Below are positions 1 to 8,001 of a DNA stretch of 12,078 nucleotides, one piece after another (positions within the stretch are counted from its first letter, which is position 1; every line of letters begins with the position of its first letter). This stretch comes from Novosphingobium sp. (GTDB lineage Bacteria > Pseudomonadota > Alphaproteobacteria > Sphingomonadales > Sphingomonadaceae): the NCBI GenBank assembly GCA_020853995.1, contig JADYXV010000169.1:1-12078 (forward strand), read 5' to 3'. The notes beneath the pieces were generated by a model that saw nothing but the letters and a program-made list of their open reading frames with translations, had not been told where the DNA came from and ran no database searches. Made by a program: the position numbers and the translations under genes.

Positions 1-133
1 CATCAAGCCGCTCCATCGCCGCAGCCACACCTTCGGCAACGGCCCTGTTCACCGCATTCTTGGCGGCAGGCCGGTTGATTGTGACTATCAGGACATTGCC
101 TTCGACTTCGGTCAGAACTTCAGCATCGCTCAT
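1..133 (-). CDS. Enoyl-CoA hydratase/crotonase-family protein, N-terminal fragment
   Basis: Only the first 44 codons are in the window; the gene continues past the left edge. The visible protein starts MSDAEVLTEVEGNVLIVTIN and continues RPAAKNAVNRAVAEG. This is the classic opening of crotonase-fold enzymes: a short beta strand, then a [IL]NRP-x-x-[KR]NA-[LV]-N segment leading into the first helix. The family mostly hydrates or isomerises acyl-CoA thioesters, typically in fatty-acid beta-oxidation. The oxyanion-hole and catalytic glutamate regions lie outside the window, so the exact reaction cannot be assigned. The start is fixed by an AGGAG Shine-Dalgarno (plus positions 142-146) 8 nt upstream; an ATG 5 bases further upstream runs straight into a stop. 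It is divergently oriented from icd across 195 bp. Confidence 0.85.
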   Translation of the reverse strand, partial: MSDAEVLTEVEGNVLIVTINRPAAKNAVNRAVAEGVAAAMERLD

Positions 134-141
134 CACATGCA

Positions 142-146
142 CTCCT
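142..146 (-). promoter_or_regulatory. Shine-Dalgarno for the crotonase-family gene
   Basis: AGGAG read on the minus strand, 8 nt before the ATG at 133. It favours that start over the ATG at 138, which is followed at once by TGA. Confidence 0.7.
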
Positions 147-328
147 GCTAAATCTTGCCCGGCTTTAACCGGTCACTTAAACGTTTGCCCTGAAAAGAAT
201 GGAACTGTCCAGAGCGCAGAACAAGGGTTGTGCCAAAAAGCGCTGTTATCCTTGCCCCGCCTTGCACGTCCGCGCCTCTCTGCTAAGGGAAAGCCAAATT
301 TCTCCCCAGCTGAAAAGACAGGACAGAC

Positions 329-1552
329 ATGGCGAAGATCAAGGTGAAGAACCCGGTCGTCGAAATCGACGGCGACGAAATGACCCGGATTATCTGGGAA
401 TGGATCCGTGAACGCCTGATCCTTCCCTACCTCGATATCGATCTCAAGTATTACGATCTCTCGGTTGAAAAGCGTGACGAGACGAACGACCAGATCACCA
501 TCGATTCTGCCAACGCGATCAAGCAGTACGGCGTCGGCGTGAAATGCGCCACAATCACGCCTGATGAACAGCGCGTCGAGGAATTCAACCTCAAGTCGAT
601 GTGGAAATCGCCCAACGGCACGATCCGCAACATCCTTGGCGGCGTTGTTTTCCGCGAGCCGATCGTCATCCAGAACGTACCGCGCCTCGTGCCCGGTTGG
701 ACCGACCCCATCGTGGTTGGCCGTCACGCCTTTGGTGACCAGTACCGCGCCACCGACTTCCTCGTTCCCGGCCCCGGCAAGCTGCGCCTTGTCTGGGAAG
801 GTGATAATGGCGAAGTGATTGATCGCGAAGTCTTCAAGTACCCATCAGCCGGCGTTGCCATGGCAATGTACAATCTTGATGATTCGATCCGCGACTTTGC
901 CCGCGCCAGCCTCAACTACGGTCTGAACCTTGGCTGGCCGGTGTATCTTTCCACCAAGAACACGATTCTCAAGGCCTATGATGGCCGGTTCAAGGATCTG
1001 TTCCAGGAAGTGTTCGACAACGAGGGCTTCAAGGAAAAGTTTGCCGCAGCCGGGATCGTTTACGAACACCGCCTGATCGATGACATGGTCGCCTCGGCGC
1101 TCAAGTGGTCGGGCAAGTTCGTCTGGGCCTGCAAGAACTACGACGGTGACGTGCAGTCCGATACTGTCGCGCAGGGCTTTGGTTCGCTCGGTCTCATGAC
1201 ATCGGTGTTGATGACGCCCGATGGCAAGACAGTAGAAGCCGAAGCAGCGCACGGCACGGTCACGCGCCACTATCGCCAGCACCAGCAGGGCAAGCAGACC
1301 TCGACCAATCCGATTGCATCGATCTTCGCATGGACGCGCGGCTTGATCTATCGCGGCAAGTTCGACGAAACGCCCGAAGTGGTGAAGTTTGCCGAAACGC
1401 TTGAGCGTGTCTGCATCGAAACCGTTGAAAGCGGCAAGATGACCAAGGACCTCGCACTGCTGATCGGCCCAAGCCAGGCGTGGATGACAACCGAGAAGTT
1501 CTTCGAAGCCATCGTCGAAAACCTCGAAACGGAAATGGCCAAGGGACTTTAA
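329..1552 (+). CDS. icd: NADP-dependent isocitrate dehydrogenase, type II (homodimeric)
   Basis: This TCA-cycle enzyme oxidatively decarboxylates isocitrate to 2-oxoglutarate and makes NADPH in the cytoplasm. The 407-residue protein is collinear with eukaryotic cytosolic IDH1 (414 aa) rather than with E. coli Icd. Substrate-site residues are all present: T77, S94 in SPNGTIRN, R100, R109, R132 and Y139, with the catalytic lysine K210 in LSTKNTILK. Metal ligands are D251 and the NYDGDVQSD block (D274, D278). The segment AHGTVTRHYR (307-316) carries R313 and H314, which in this family contact the 2'-phosphate of NADP. An AGGA Shine-Dalgarno lies 5 nt before the ATG. Its product 2-oxoglutarate is the substrate of gdhA elsewhere in the window. 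A strong terminator follows, so it is probably transcribed alone. Confidence 0.97.
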   Translation: MAKIKVKNPVVEIDGDEMTRIIWEWIRERLILPYLDIDLKYYDLSVEKRDETNDQITIDSANAIKQYGVGVKCATITPDEQRVEEFNLKSMWKSPNGTIRNILGGVVFREPIVIQNVPRLVPGWTDPIVVGRHAFGDQYRATDFLVPGPGKLRLVWEGDNGEVIDREVFKYPSAGVAMAMYNLDDSIRDFARASLNYGLNLGWPVYLSTKNTILKAYDGRFKDLFQEVFDNEGFKEKFAAAGIVYEHRLIDDMVASALKWSGKFVWACKNYDGDVQSDTVAQGFGSLGLMTSVLMTPDGKTVEAEAAHGTVTRHYRQHQQGKQTSTNPIASIFAWTRGLIYRGKFDETPEVVKFAETLERVCIETVESGKMTKDLALLIGPSQAWMTTEKFFEAIVENLETEMAKGL

Positions 1553-1582
1553 GTCCTCCGCCATCAGACGGTCAATTATGCG

Positions 1583-1613
1583 AAAGGCTCCGGTTCACGC
1601 CGGAGCCTTTTCC
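1583..1613 (+). terminator. Intrinsic terminator of icd
   Basis: An uninterrupted 11-bp stem (AAAGGCTCCGG at 1583-1593 pairing with CCGGAGCCTTT at 1600-1610) has a 6-nt loop and a T-run at 1608-1611. It starts about 30 nt after the icd stop. It separates icd from the antiporter gene, which must then have its own promoter or depend on readthrough. Confidence 0.9.
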
Positions 1614-1656
1614 ATTTGGCCGTGACACTTGAGCCCCCATTGCCTAACCAGCATGA

Positions 1657-3444
1657 ATGGCTGGAAATCTCGAACCGACAACTGCACTCTCTGACGTTCT
1701 TGTGGTCCTCGGTGCGGCCGGAATTGTCATCCCGGCCTTCGCCCGGCTGCGCATTACCCCGATCATCGGATTTATTCTCGTCGGCCTTGCAGTCGGACCA
1801 TTCGGGTTGGGTTCGCTCGTTTCGCAATATCCGTGGCTTTATCACATCACGATTACCGATCCGGCGGCGATCACCCCGTTTGCCGAATTCGGGATCATCC
1901 TGCTGCTGTTCGAAATCGGGCTTGAATTGTCATTCAACCGCTTGTGGGACATGCGACGTTTGGTCTTCGGCCTTGGCGCGATGGAACTGGGCGTATCGGC
2001 ATTCCTCCTTGCCGGCGTGCTGATGGCCTCAGGCCTGCCAATCAGCGGGGCGTTCGGGCTGGGCCTAGCCCTGGCGCTATCCTCGACTGCGCTGGTACTG
2101 CCGATCTCTGGCACGCAAGGCTCTGTCGGACGCGCCGCTCTTGCCATGTTGTTGTTCGAAGACATCGCGCTGGTGCCGATCATCTTCATCCTTGGCGCTT
2201 TCGCACCTTATGCCATCGCAGATGCAGGTCCCACTCTAGCCGAGACGCTTTTGTACGGGGGCCTGGTCGTCGCGGCGCTGCTGGTATTTGGCCGCATGTT
2301 GCTGCCACGATTGTTCGCGCAGGCAGCGCTCACCAAAAGCCCAGAATTGTTTCTGGCCGCAACGATGCTGGTCGTCATTGCCTCGGCACTGGCCACGTCG
2401 ATGGTTGGTCTTTCCCCGATCATGGGCGCGCTGCTTGCAGGTCTGCTGATCGCTGAAACCGAATACCACAGCGAGGTCGAGGCAATCACCAAGCCGTTCA
2501 AGGGCCTTGCCCTGGGTGTTTTCCTGATCACGATTGGCATGGGCATCGACCTGCGCGTGGTTTGGGCCCAGATTCTACCTTTGACCGCTGCCGTGCTGGG
2601 CGTTGTCATCCTGAAGGCCATGGTCACCGCATTTGCCTTGCGCGCCATGGGCAAGGAACGCGCCACAGCACTTGAAGCGGGCATCCTCATGGCCAGTCCG
2701 TCGGAAACGACCTTGATCGTGCTCACCGCTGCGGCTGAGGCTGCGCTGATCGATCGCGAAACCGCGCAGTTCTGGCAAATTGTAACAGCGATCGGGCTTA
2801 CGATTACACCGCTTCTGGCGCTTCTCGGACGCAATTGGGGCCAGCGGGTCGCCAACCGGACAGCCGATGCAGGACAAGCCGTGGCAGTGGCCGAACCGGA
2901 AGGTGAACGCGTCGTCGTAATGGGATTTGGCCGCGTCGGGCGTCTTATCGCTGAACTGCTGACCGTTCACGGCGCACCATGGCTTGGCATCGACACCAAT
3001 CCGGCCATCGTCAAAGCCGCGCGCGGAGACGGTCTGCCCGTGGTGTTCGGCAATGTCGATAGCGAAGCCGCGATCCAGCGGCTCGGCCTGGACAATGCCA
3101 AAGCCATGATCCTCACTATGGATGAACCGGTATTGATCCTGCGTCTGGTCAAAAAGTTACGCGCGGCACACGCCGACCTTCCGATCATCGTGCGCGCCCG
3201 CGATGCCAGCCATGCCGCCGAACTTTACAAGGCAGGCGCCAGCCACGCCGTGCCCGAAACGCTCGAAAGTTCGCTACAACTGTCAGAAGCCGTCCTCGTC
3301 GATCTTGGCTTCCCGATGGGGCCGGTCATCGCCTCGATCCATGAAAAGCGCGACGAATTCCGCCAGAAAATCAAGGAAGAAGGCGAACTGAATTCTTTGC
3401 CAAGGTTGAAATCTGCCTCCTTGCGCGAACGCACAGCCACGTAA
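1657..3444 (+). CDS. Kef-type cation:proton antiporter (CPA2) with TrkA-N domain
   Basis: This is a 595-residue inner-membrane protein. Residues about 10-390 are a series of hydrophobic segments of the Na+/H+ exchanger fold typical of the KefB/KefC/YbaL branch, with hallmarks LVGLAVGPFGLG (41-52), LLLFEIGLEL (82-91), SSTALVLPISG (142-152), FEDIALVP (167-174) and ASPSETTLIVL (346-356). A cytoplasmic Rossmann domain follows, with VVVMGFGRVGR (419-429; G423, G425, G428) and the strand-2 acidic residue D446, so an adenine nucleotide or NAD(H) probably gates it. No RCK_C domain follows; the protein ends in a charged tail (about 562-595). The family exchanges K+ or Na+ for H+; the ion is not decidable here. 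An in-frame stop directly precedes the ATG, so no longer start is possible, and no good Shine-Dalgarno is seen. It converges with alaS across 55 bp. Confidence 0.9.
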   Translation: MAGNLEPTTALSDVLVVLGAAGIVIPAFARLRITPIIGFILVGLAVGPFGLGSLVSQYPWLYHITITDPAAITPFAEFGIILLLFEIGLELSFNRLWDMRRLVFGLGAMELGVSAFLLAGVLMASGLPISGAFGLGLALALSSTALVLPISGTQGSVGRAALAMLLFEDIALVPIIFILGAFAPYAIADAGPTLAETLLYGGLVVAALLVFGRMLLPRLFAQAALTKSPELFLAATMLVVIASALATSMVGLSPIMGALLAGLLIAETEYHSEVEAITKPFKGLALGVFLITIGMGIDLRVVWAQILPLTAAVLGVVILKAMVTAFALRAMGKERATALEAGILMASPSETTLIVLTAAAEAALIDRETAQFWQIVTAIGLTITPLLALLGRNWGQRVANRTADAGQAVAVAEPEGERVVVMGFGRVGRLIAELLTVHGAPWLGIDTNPAIVKAARGDGLPVVFGNVDSEAAIQRLGLDNAKAMILTMDEPVLILRLVKKLRAAHADLPIIVRARDASHAAELYKAGASHAVPETLESSLQLSEAVLVDLGFPMGPVIASIHEKRDEFRQKIKEEGELNSLPRLKSASLRERTAT

Positions 3445-3499
3445 CGCAAAACGGCGTCAAAAGCAGCGCGCTGACCTGTTGGCAAACCCTTGGGCGAGA

Positions 3500-6145
3500 T
3501 CAGTTGGCCAGCACAGCCTTGGCTGCGGCGACTGCGTCACCTGCCTTTGTGCCGTCCGGTCCGCCGCCTTGCGCCATATCGGGCCGGCCACCACCGCCTT
3601 TGCCGCCAAGCGCCTCAACACCGGCCCGCACAAGATCTACAGCGCTGACTTTGCCAGTCAGATCTTCAGTCACCGCCGCTGCAATGCTGGCCTTGCCCTC
3701 ATTCACCGCCACAATCACCGCGACACCCGAACCAAGGCGCTGCTTGGCCTGATCAAGCAATCCGCGCAAATCCTTGGGATCAAGGCCTTCGAGCACCTGG
3801 CCCGAAAACTTCACGCCATTGACCTCTTCGTCCGCATGCTCGGCTTTGGCTGAACCGCCCCCAAGCGCCAGTGCCTTCTTCGCCTCTGCCAATTCGCGCT
3901 CAAGCTTTTTACGTTCATCCATCAAGGCGGCAACACGCGCTTCAACGTCTTCCGGCGTAGTGCGCAAAATCGCAGCCGTGTTTTTCAACGCATCTTCGCG
4001 CGCGATGAACCACTGGCGCGCGCCTTCACCGGTGACCGCCTCGATCCGGCGAACGCCCGATGATACGGCACTTTCCGATACGATACGGAACACCCCGATA
4101 TCGCCCAGCGCGCGCACATGGGTGCCGCCGCACAGTTCCACCGAATAATGCTTGTCCGTCACGCGGCCCATGCTGAGCACGCGGACCTCATCGCCGTACT
4201 TTTCACCGAACAGCGCCATAGCGCCAGCCTCGATGGCATCATCCGGCGTCATCAAACGCGTGCTGACCGCTTCATTCGCCCGTATTTCAGCATTAACCTC
4301 AGCCTCGATGGCCGCGATATCGTCCGCCGTAAGCGCCGTCGGTTGCGAAAAATCGAAACGCAACCGGTCAGCGGCAACCAACGATCCCTTTTGCGTGACG
4401 TGGCCGCCCAAACGTCCGCGCAAAGCGGCATGCAGCAAGTGCGTGGCCGAATGGTTTGCGCGGATCGCATCACGGCGCGCGACGTCGATGTCGAGCTTCA
4501 CCATGTCGCCGACTTTGATCGCGCCCGATTTCACCGTAGCATTGTGAGCATGAAGCCGGCCCAGCGGCTTGGACGTATCGTCAACCGCCAGCAACAGGCC
4601 ATCAGCACCGGTGATCGTGCCGGCGTCCCCGGATTGACCACCGCTTTCGCCATAAAATGGCGTCTGGTTGACGATCACGGTCACCGCCTCACCCGCGCCG
4701 ACACTGTCTACTTCCTTGCCGTTCTTTACCAGCGCGACGACTTGCGCCTCGCCGGTCGTGGCAGTGTAGCCGGTAAACTCGGTTGCGCCGACGCGTTCGG
4801 CAATGTCGAACCACACTTCGCCATCTGCCGCCTGCCCCGAACCCTTCCACGCCGCCCGCGCAGCCGCTTTCTGCTGTGCCATCGCCGCGTCAAAGCCTTC
4901 GCGATCAACGGTAATCCCGCGAGCCCGCAAGGCATCTTCGGTAAGATCGTAGGGGAAGCCGAATGTATCATAGAGCTTGAACGCAGTCTCGCCGGGGAGC
5001 TTATCACCCTCTCCCAACGCGCCGGTTGTCTCGTCGAGCAGCTTGAGGCCGTTCGACAACGTGCGACGGAACTGCACTTCTTCGCGCAGCAGCGTTTCCT
5101 CGATCAACGGCTGTGCGCGGCCGAGTTCGGGATAAGCCGCCCCCATTTCTGCCACCAGTGCAGGCACCAAGCGGTGCATCAACGGATCGCGCGCGCCCAG
5201 CAAGTGTGCATGGCGCATGGCGCGGCGCATGATCCGCCGCAGCACATAGCCACGCCCTTCGTTCGAAGGCAGAACGCCATCAGCCAGAAGGAAGCTGGTC
5301 GAACGCAAGTGATCCGCGATCACGCGGTGGCTGGCGCGCTGGTCACCCTCGGCCTTGACCGAGGTCAGGCTTTCCGATGCTGCGATCAATGCCCTGAAAG
5401 TGTCGGTATCGTAATTGTCGTGCTGACCCTGCATCACTGCCGCGATGCGTTCCAGCCCCATGCCGGTGTCAATGCTGGGCTTAGGCAGACTTCCGGTAAT
5501 TTCGCCGGCAGTCTGTTCGAACTGCATGAACACCAGGTTCCAGATTTCGATGAAACGATCACCATCTTCTTCGGGCGATCCCGGGGGGCCGCCCCATATG
5601 TGATCGCCATGATCGAAGAAGATTTCCGAACAAGGACCGCACGGGCCATCATCACCCATGGCCCAGAAGTTATCTTTCGTGGCAATGCGGATAATGCGGT
5701 CTTCGGGCAGTCCTGCAATCTTCTGCCAAAGGGCGAATGCCTCGTCATCGGTGTGATAGACGGTGGCGATCAACTTGTCCTTGGGCAGGCCCCATTCACG
5801 GGTCAGCAGTGTCCAGGCATGGGTAATTGCCTGCTCTTTGAAATAATCCCCGAAAGAAAAATTGCCGAGCATCTCGAAGAACGTGTGGTGGCGCGCGGTG
5901 TAGCCGACGTTATCCAGATCATTATGCTTGCCACCTGCCCGCACGCACTTTTGCGATGATGTGGCGCGCGGCGTTGCGCGAGTCTCGAGCCCGGTAAACA
6001 CGTTCTTGAACGGGACCATGCCCGCGTTCGTGAACATGAGCGTCGGGTCATTATAAGGCACCAGCGGTGCAGACTGCACCACATCATGGCCAGCGGAGCC
6101 GAAGTAGTCGAGAAAGGACCGGCGGATTTCGTTCGTCGATGTCAT
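3500..6145 (-). CDS. alaS: Alanyl-tRNA synthetase
   Basis: This cytoplasmic class II synthetase charges tRNA-Ala and hydrolyses mischarged Ser/Gly-tRNA-Ala. At 881 residues it is full length (E. coli about 876). The aminoacylation core shows APLVPYNDPTLMFTNAGM (26-43), the motif 2 region with R69, HHTFFEMLGNFSFGDYFK (86-103) and motif 3 DTGMGLERIA (226-235). A tRNA-binding helical region includes RGYVLRRIMRRAMRHAHLLG (298-317). The editing domain retains all four zinc/catalytic ligands: H565 and H569 (HSATH), C672 and H676 (CGGTH). A coiled-coil linker (about 735-765) leads to a C-Ala domain with the glycine-rich GGKGGGGRPDMAQGGG (847-862). The methyltransferase gene ends only 42 bp upstream. 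No strong Shine-Dalgarno is visible, but the N-terminus aligns with family expectation. Confidence 0.98.
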   Translation of the reverse strand: MTSTNEIRRSFLDYFGSAGHDVVQSAPLVPYNDPTLMFTNAGMVPFKNVFTGLETRATPRATSSQKCVRAGGKHNDLDNVGYTARHHTFFEMLGNFSFGDYFKEQAITHAWTLLTREWGLPKDKLIATVYHTDDEAFALWQKIAGLPEDRIIRIATKDNFWAMGDDGPCGPCSEIFFDHGDHIWGGPPGSPEEDGDRFIEIWNLVFMQFEQTAGEITGSLPKPSIDTGMGLERIAAVMQGQHDNYDTDTFRALIAASESLTSVKAEGDQRASHRVIADHLRSTSFLLADGVLPSNEGRGYVLRRIMRRAMRHAHLLGARDPLMHRLVPALVAEMGAAYPELGRAQPLIEETLLREEVQFRRTLSNGLKLLDETTGALGEGDKLPGETAFKLYDTFGFPYDLTEDALRARGITVDREGFDAAMAQQKAAARAAWKGSGQAADGEVWFDIAERVGATEFTGYTATTGEAQVVALVKNGKEVDSVGAGEAVTVIVNQTPFYGESGGQSGDAGTITGADGLLLAVDDTSKPLGRLHAHNATVKSGAIKVGDMVKLDIDVARRDAIRANHSATHLLHAALRGRLGGHVTQKGSLVAADRLRFDFSQPTALTADDIAAIEAEVNAEIRANEAVSTRLMTPDDAIEAGAMALFGEKYGDEVRVLSMGRVTDKHYSVELCGGTHVRALGDIGVFRIVSESAVSSGVRRIEAVTGEGARQWFIAREDALKNTAAILRTTPEDVEARVAALMDERKKLERELAEAKKALALGGGSAKAEHADEEVNGVKFSGQVLEGLDPKDLRGLLDQAKQRLGSGVAVIVAVNEGKASIAAAVTEDLTGKVSAVDLVRAGVEALGGKGGGGRPDMAQGGGPDGTKAGDAVAAAKAVLAN

Positions 6146-6187
6146 AACTGCCGATTAGGCGAGCGTTTGACGCGCTACAAGCACGTT

Positions 6188-7018
6188 TCATCCATTAGAG
6201 TGATCGGAAGTTGCGGTTAATAACCACGCTGCGGCGGGGAATGTCACGCGAGCACCGTCATGATGCGCCTCAACCAGTTCCAGCAGGCGCTTTTCAAAGG
6301 CAGAGCGTTCATCCGGGGGAAGCGTTCGAAGCGCGAAAGCAGACGGACCGATTCGCTGGAACAGAGCCATGGCATCGGCAACGGCATCTGGGCCGATCCC
6401 GGCGATGTAGTCAAAATCAACCGGCGTAAACTTCAAGTCCCGCCAACCTGCAAGGCAGTGGCGGACATGATCCGGATCGGCAAAGGCAAATGGGCCGGGC
6501 GCGAAAGGTTGCATGGTTGCCGCCTGCGGACCGGGCAACATTTCCGTAATCGCCTTGGCCCAGATGTTCTGTGCCGGTTTGCGAAAGCACGAAAACACAA
6601 GACGCGCGCCGGGAACTGCCCGGGCTGCGAGGTGCCTGAACGCAGCAGGCGGATCATCAAAGAACATGACGCCGTGGCGTGATACATAAAGATCTGGCAC
6701 GCGCGAAGGATCGGACCATCTGGCCGCATCGGCCAGCTCGAATGACAGGTTCGGCGTAGTGTGAAATCGCTCCTTCGCCGCTGCAACCAGATCGGGCGAA
6801 ACGTCTACCCCGACAACTTCTGCATCGGGCCGCGCGGTTGCAACGGCCATTGCGATCTCGCCCGCACCACAGCCGATATCAATGATGCAGCCGCCGGGCT
6901 CCTCTGCAATTGCTTCAAGCAATCGCGGCGTCAGTTCAGAAAAGGTGACATCGGTGCGCTGCCATTGTGCAGCCCAGTTGCGGCCAACCCCGCCTTGCCA
7001 ATCTGCTATATCTGTCAT
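6188..7018 (-). CDS. Class I SAM-dependent methyltransferase, substrate unknown
   Basis: The 276-residue protein has a class I methyltransferase Rossmann core. Motif I is CIIDIGCGAGEIA (44-56), the SAM-binding glycine loop; motif II, VVGVDVSPDLV (68-78), has the acidic residue D72 that normally binds the SAM ribose hydroxyls; a motif resembling the family's adenine-binding region is FELADAARW (93-101). After the core, residues about 150-235 (QNIWAKAITEM onward) form a variable region that probably shapes the substrate pocket. It resembles the Methyltransf_11/25 group, such as UbiE-like and small-molecule methyltransferases, but nothing visible assigns a substrate. It lies 48 bp downstream of the GST-like gene and 42 bp upstream of alaS on the same strand, so all three could be co-transcribed. 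No strong Shine-Dalgarno is seen. Confidence 0.85.
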   Translation of the reverse strand: MTDIADWQGGVGRNWAAQWQRTDVTFSELTPRLLEAIAEEPGGCIIDIGCGAGEIAMAVATARPDAEVVGVDVSPDLVAAAKERFHTTPNLSFELADAARWSDPSRVPDLYVSRHGVMFFDDPPAAFRHLAARAVPGARLVFSCFRKPAQNIWAKAITEMLPGPQAATMQPFAPGPFAFADPDHVRHCLAGWRDLKFTPVDFDYIAGIGPDAVADAMALFQRIGPSAFALRTLPPDERSAFEKRLLELVEAHHDGARVTFPAAAWLLTATSDHSNG

Positions 7019-7066
7019 GATGCAATGCTACGGCCGAAGCTTGGGAAGGACAAGTTCGCACAAGCA

Positions 7067-7693
7067 TCACATGGTGAAGTATGCCCCGCCCTTTTCACGC
7101 GCGCGCTGCCATGCTGGCCTGGCGTGAATGGCATCAACGAATCCGGCAAGCTTCGTAAGCTTGGCCCCTTGCCCTTGCATGACCGCAACTTCAGCAGGAA
7201 AACTCAGCATCACATCAGCCCCTGTCCAGTCATCCCCGATGAAATGTCCCGACGGGCGCAGAATCTGCTCCATGTAAGTGAAGTGAGCGACGAGTTGTTC
7301 GGCGATACGCGGCGCAAGCGGTGCCGCAGCTTCGCCCAGTTTTGCAGTGTAAAGTTGCAATAGAACAGGTGTCATTGCCGATCCTTCGGCAAAGTGCATC
7401 AATTCAAGGTGGCGCAAGGCATCGTCAGTACCGGGTGCCGGAAGCCAGGCGCCATCACCATAACGCTCGCACAATGTCTGCACGATGGCAGCGGATTCTT
7501 CGATGATACGCCCATCAATTTCCAAAAGCGGCGACTTACCGAGTGGATGTACGGCTTTCAGTTCCGGCGGCGCCAGGTTGGTGATCGCGTCGCGCTGGTA
7601 ATGCCGGATGGTATAATCCAGTCCAAGCTCCTCCAATAACCAGAGGATACGCTGCGATCGACTGTTGTTCAGGTGATGTACGATAATCGACAT
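7067..7693 (-). CDS. Glutathione S-transferase family protein
   Basis: This is a 208-residue cytosolic GST-fold protein. The N-terminal thioredoxin-like domain (about 1-80) has a candidate catalytic Ser11 in NNSRSQRI, the cis-proline P55 in GKSPLLEIDG, and the glutathione gamma-glutamyl-binding pair E66-S67 in IIEESAAI. The C-terminal all-helical domain (about 90-208) contains FIGDDWTGADVMLSFP (151-166), the conserved N-capping and hydrophobic-staple region of GSTs. The family conjugates glutathione to electrophiles or acts in reductive or isomerase steps; the substrate cannot be read from sequence. A GGAG Shine-Dalgarno sits 7 nt before the ATG. It heads a possible GST-methyltransferase(-alaS) transcription unit and is insulated from recA by the recA terminator. 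Confidence 0.9.
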   Translation of the reverse strand: MSIIVHHLNNSRSQRILWLLEELGLDYTIRHYQRDAITNLAPPELKAVHPLGKSPLLEIDGRIIEESAAIVQTLCERYGDGAWLPAPGTDDALRHLELMHFAEGSAMTPVLLQLYTAKLGEAAAPLAPRIAEQLVAHFTYMEQILRPSGHFIGDDWTGADVMLSFPAEVAVMQGQGAKLTKLAGFVDAIHARPAWQRAREKGGAYFTM

Positions 7694-7868
7694 GCGGTTT
7701 CTCCAGGCAGTTCTGAATGATTAGCTATCGAGGCGGCCAAATTGATTTGTGCATGCGCAGGGTAGCAGGACGGGGCTAAAGCTTGCGAAGTGGGGATCAG
7801 CGAATTGCGGATATGACGGACGTAACGTCGCTAACGTAAATCCGGTTACGCCGAAGTTGTTCCATTCT

Positions 7869-7884
7869 TTAACCGGCAGGTTAA
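7869..7884. repeat. Perfect inverted repeat TTAACC-ggca-GGTTAA
   Basis: A 6-bp perfect dyad with a 4-nt centre, about 180 bp upstream of the GST start and just past the recA terminator. It could be a protein-binding operator or a small hairpin; the sequence alone does not decide. A related element, TTAACCGGTCACTTAA, is at 165-180 in the crotonase/icd divergent region. Confidence 0.5.
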
Positions 7885-7907
7885 CACGTACACCATCGAC
7901 GGCCTAT

Positions 7908-7946
7908 CAAAAAGCCCGCATGTTCCTGCCGGGGAACACGCGGGCT
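7908..7946 (-). terminator. Intrinsic terminator of recA
   Basis: Read on the minus strand, the 14-nt arms AGCCCGCGTGTTCC and GGAACATGCGGGCT pair with one G-U wobble around a 6-nt loop (7927-7932). A run of T follows (plus-strand A at 7909-7913). It begins about 55 nt after the recA stop. Confidence 0.92.
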
Positions 7947-8001
7947 CTTTGGTTTGGTCAACCGTTGCGCTGGTCACTGCGCAACTGGCCACCTTGAAGG
8001 A

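Larger units (their letters stand above)
7694..8001. other. Intergenic gap between the GST gene and recA
   Basis: The 308-bp gap has three parts. The recA terminator lies at 7908-7946. A dyad-rich block lies at 7819-7884: palindrome GACGTAACGTC at 7819-7829, CGTAAC/GTTACG at 7821-7826 and 7845-7850, CCGGTTA/TAACCGG at 7842-7848 and 7870-7876, and TTAACC-ggca-GGTTAA at 7869-7884. Positions 7694-7818 are the expected 5' leader and promoter region of the GST gene; I see no convincing -35/-10 pair there and no coding potential. Confidence 0.6.

Noticed and set aside
165..180. Canonical CtrA box TTAA-N7-TTAA
   Set aside because: The spacing is 8 bp here and at 7869-7884, so neither site meets the canonical consensus; kept only as a low-interest paired-element finding.
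228..252. Sigma-70-like promoter for icd (TTGTGC ... TATCCT)
   Set aside because: The spacer is only 13 bp, well short of the usual 16-18.
3445..3499. Bidirectional terminator between the converging antiporter gene and alaS
   Set aside because: CAGCGCGCTG (3464-3473) is palindromic and TTTT follows on the minus strand, but as a hairpin it leaves only a 3-bp stem around a 4-nt loop; too weak to call.
4118..5959. A 613-codon open frame on the plus strand, antisense to alaS
   Set aside because: It lies wholly inside the highly conserved alaS gene. Its translation is rich in Arg, His and Gln with no recognisable domain, as expected for an antisense frame of a GC-rich gene with few stops.
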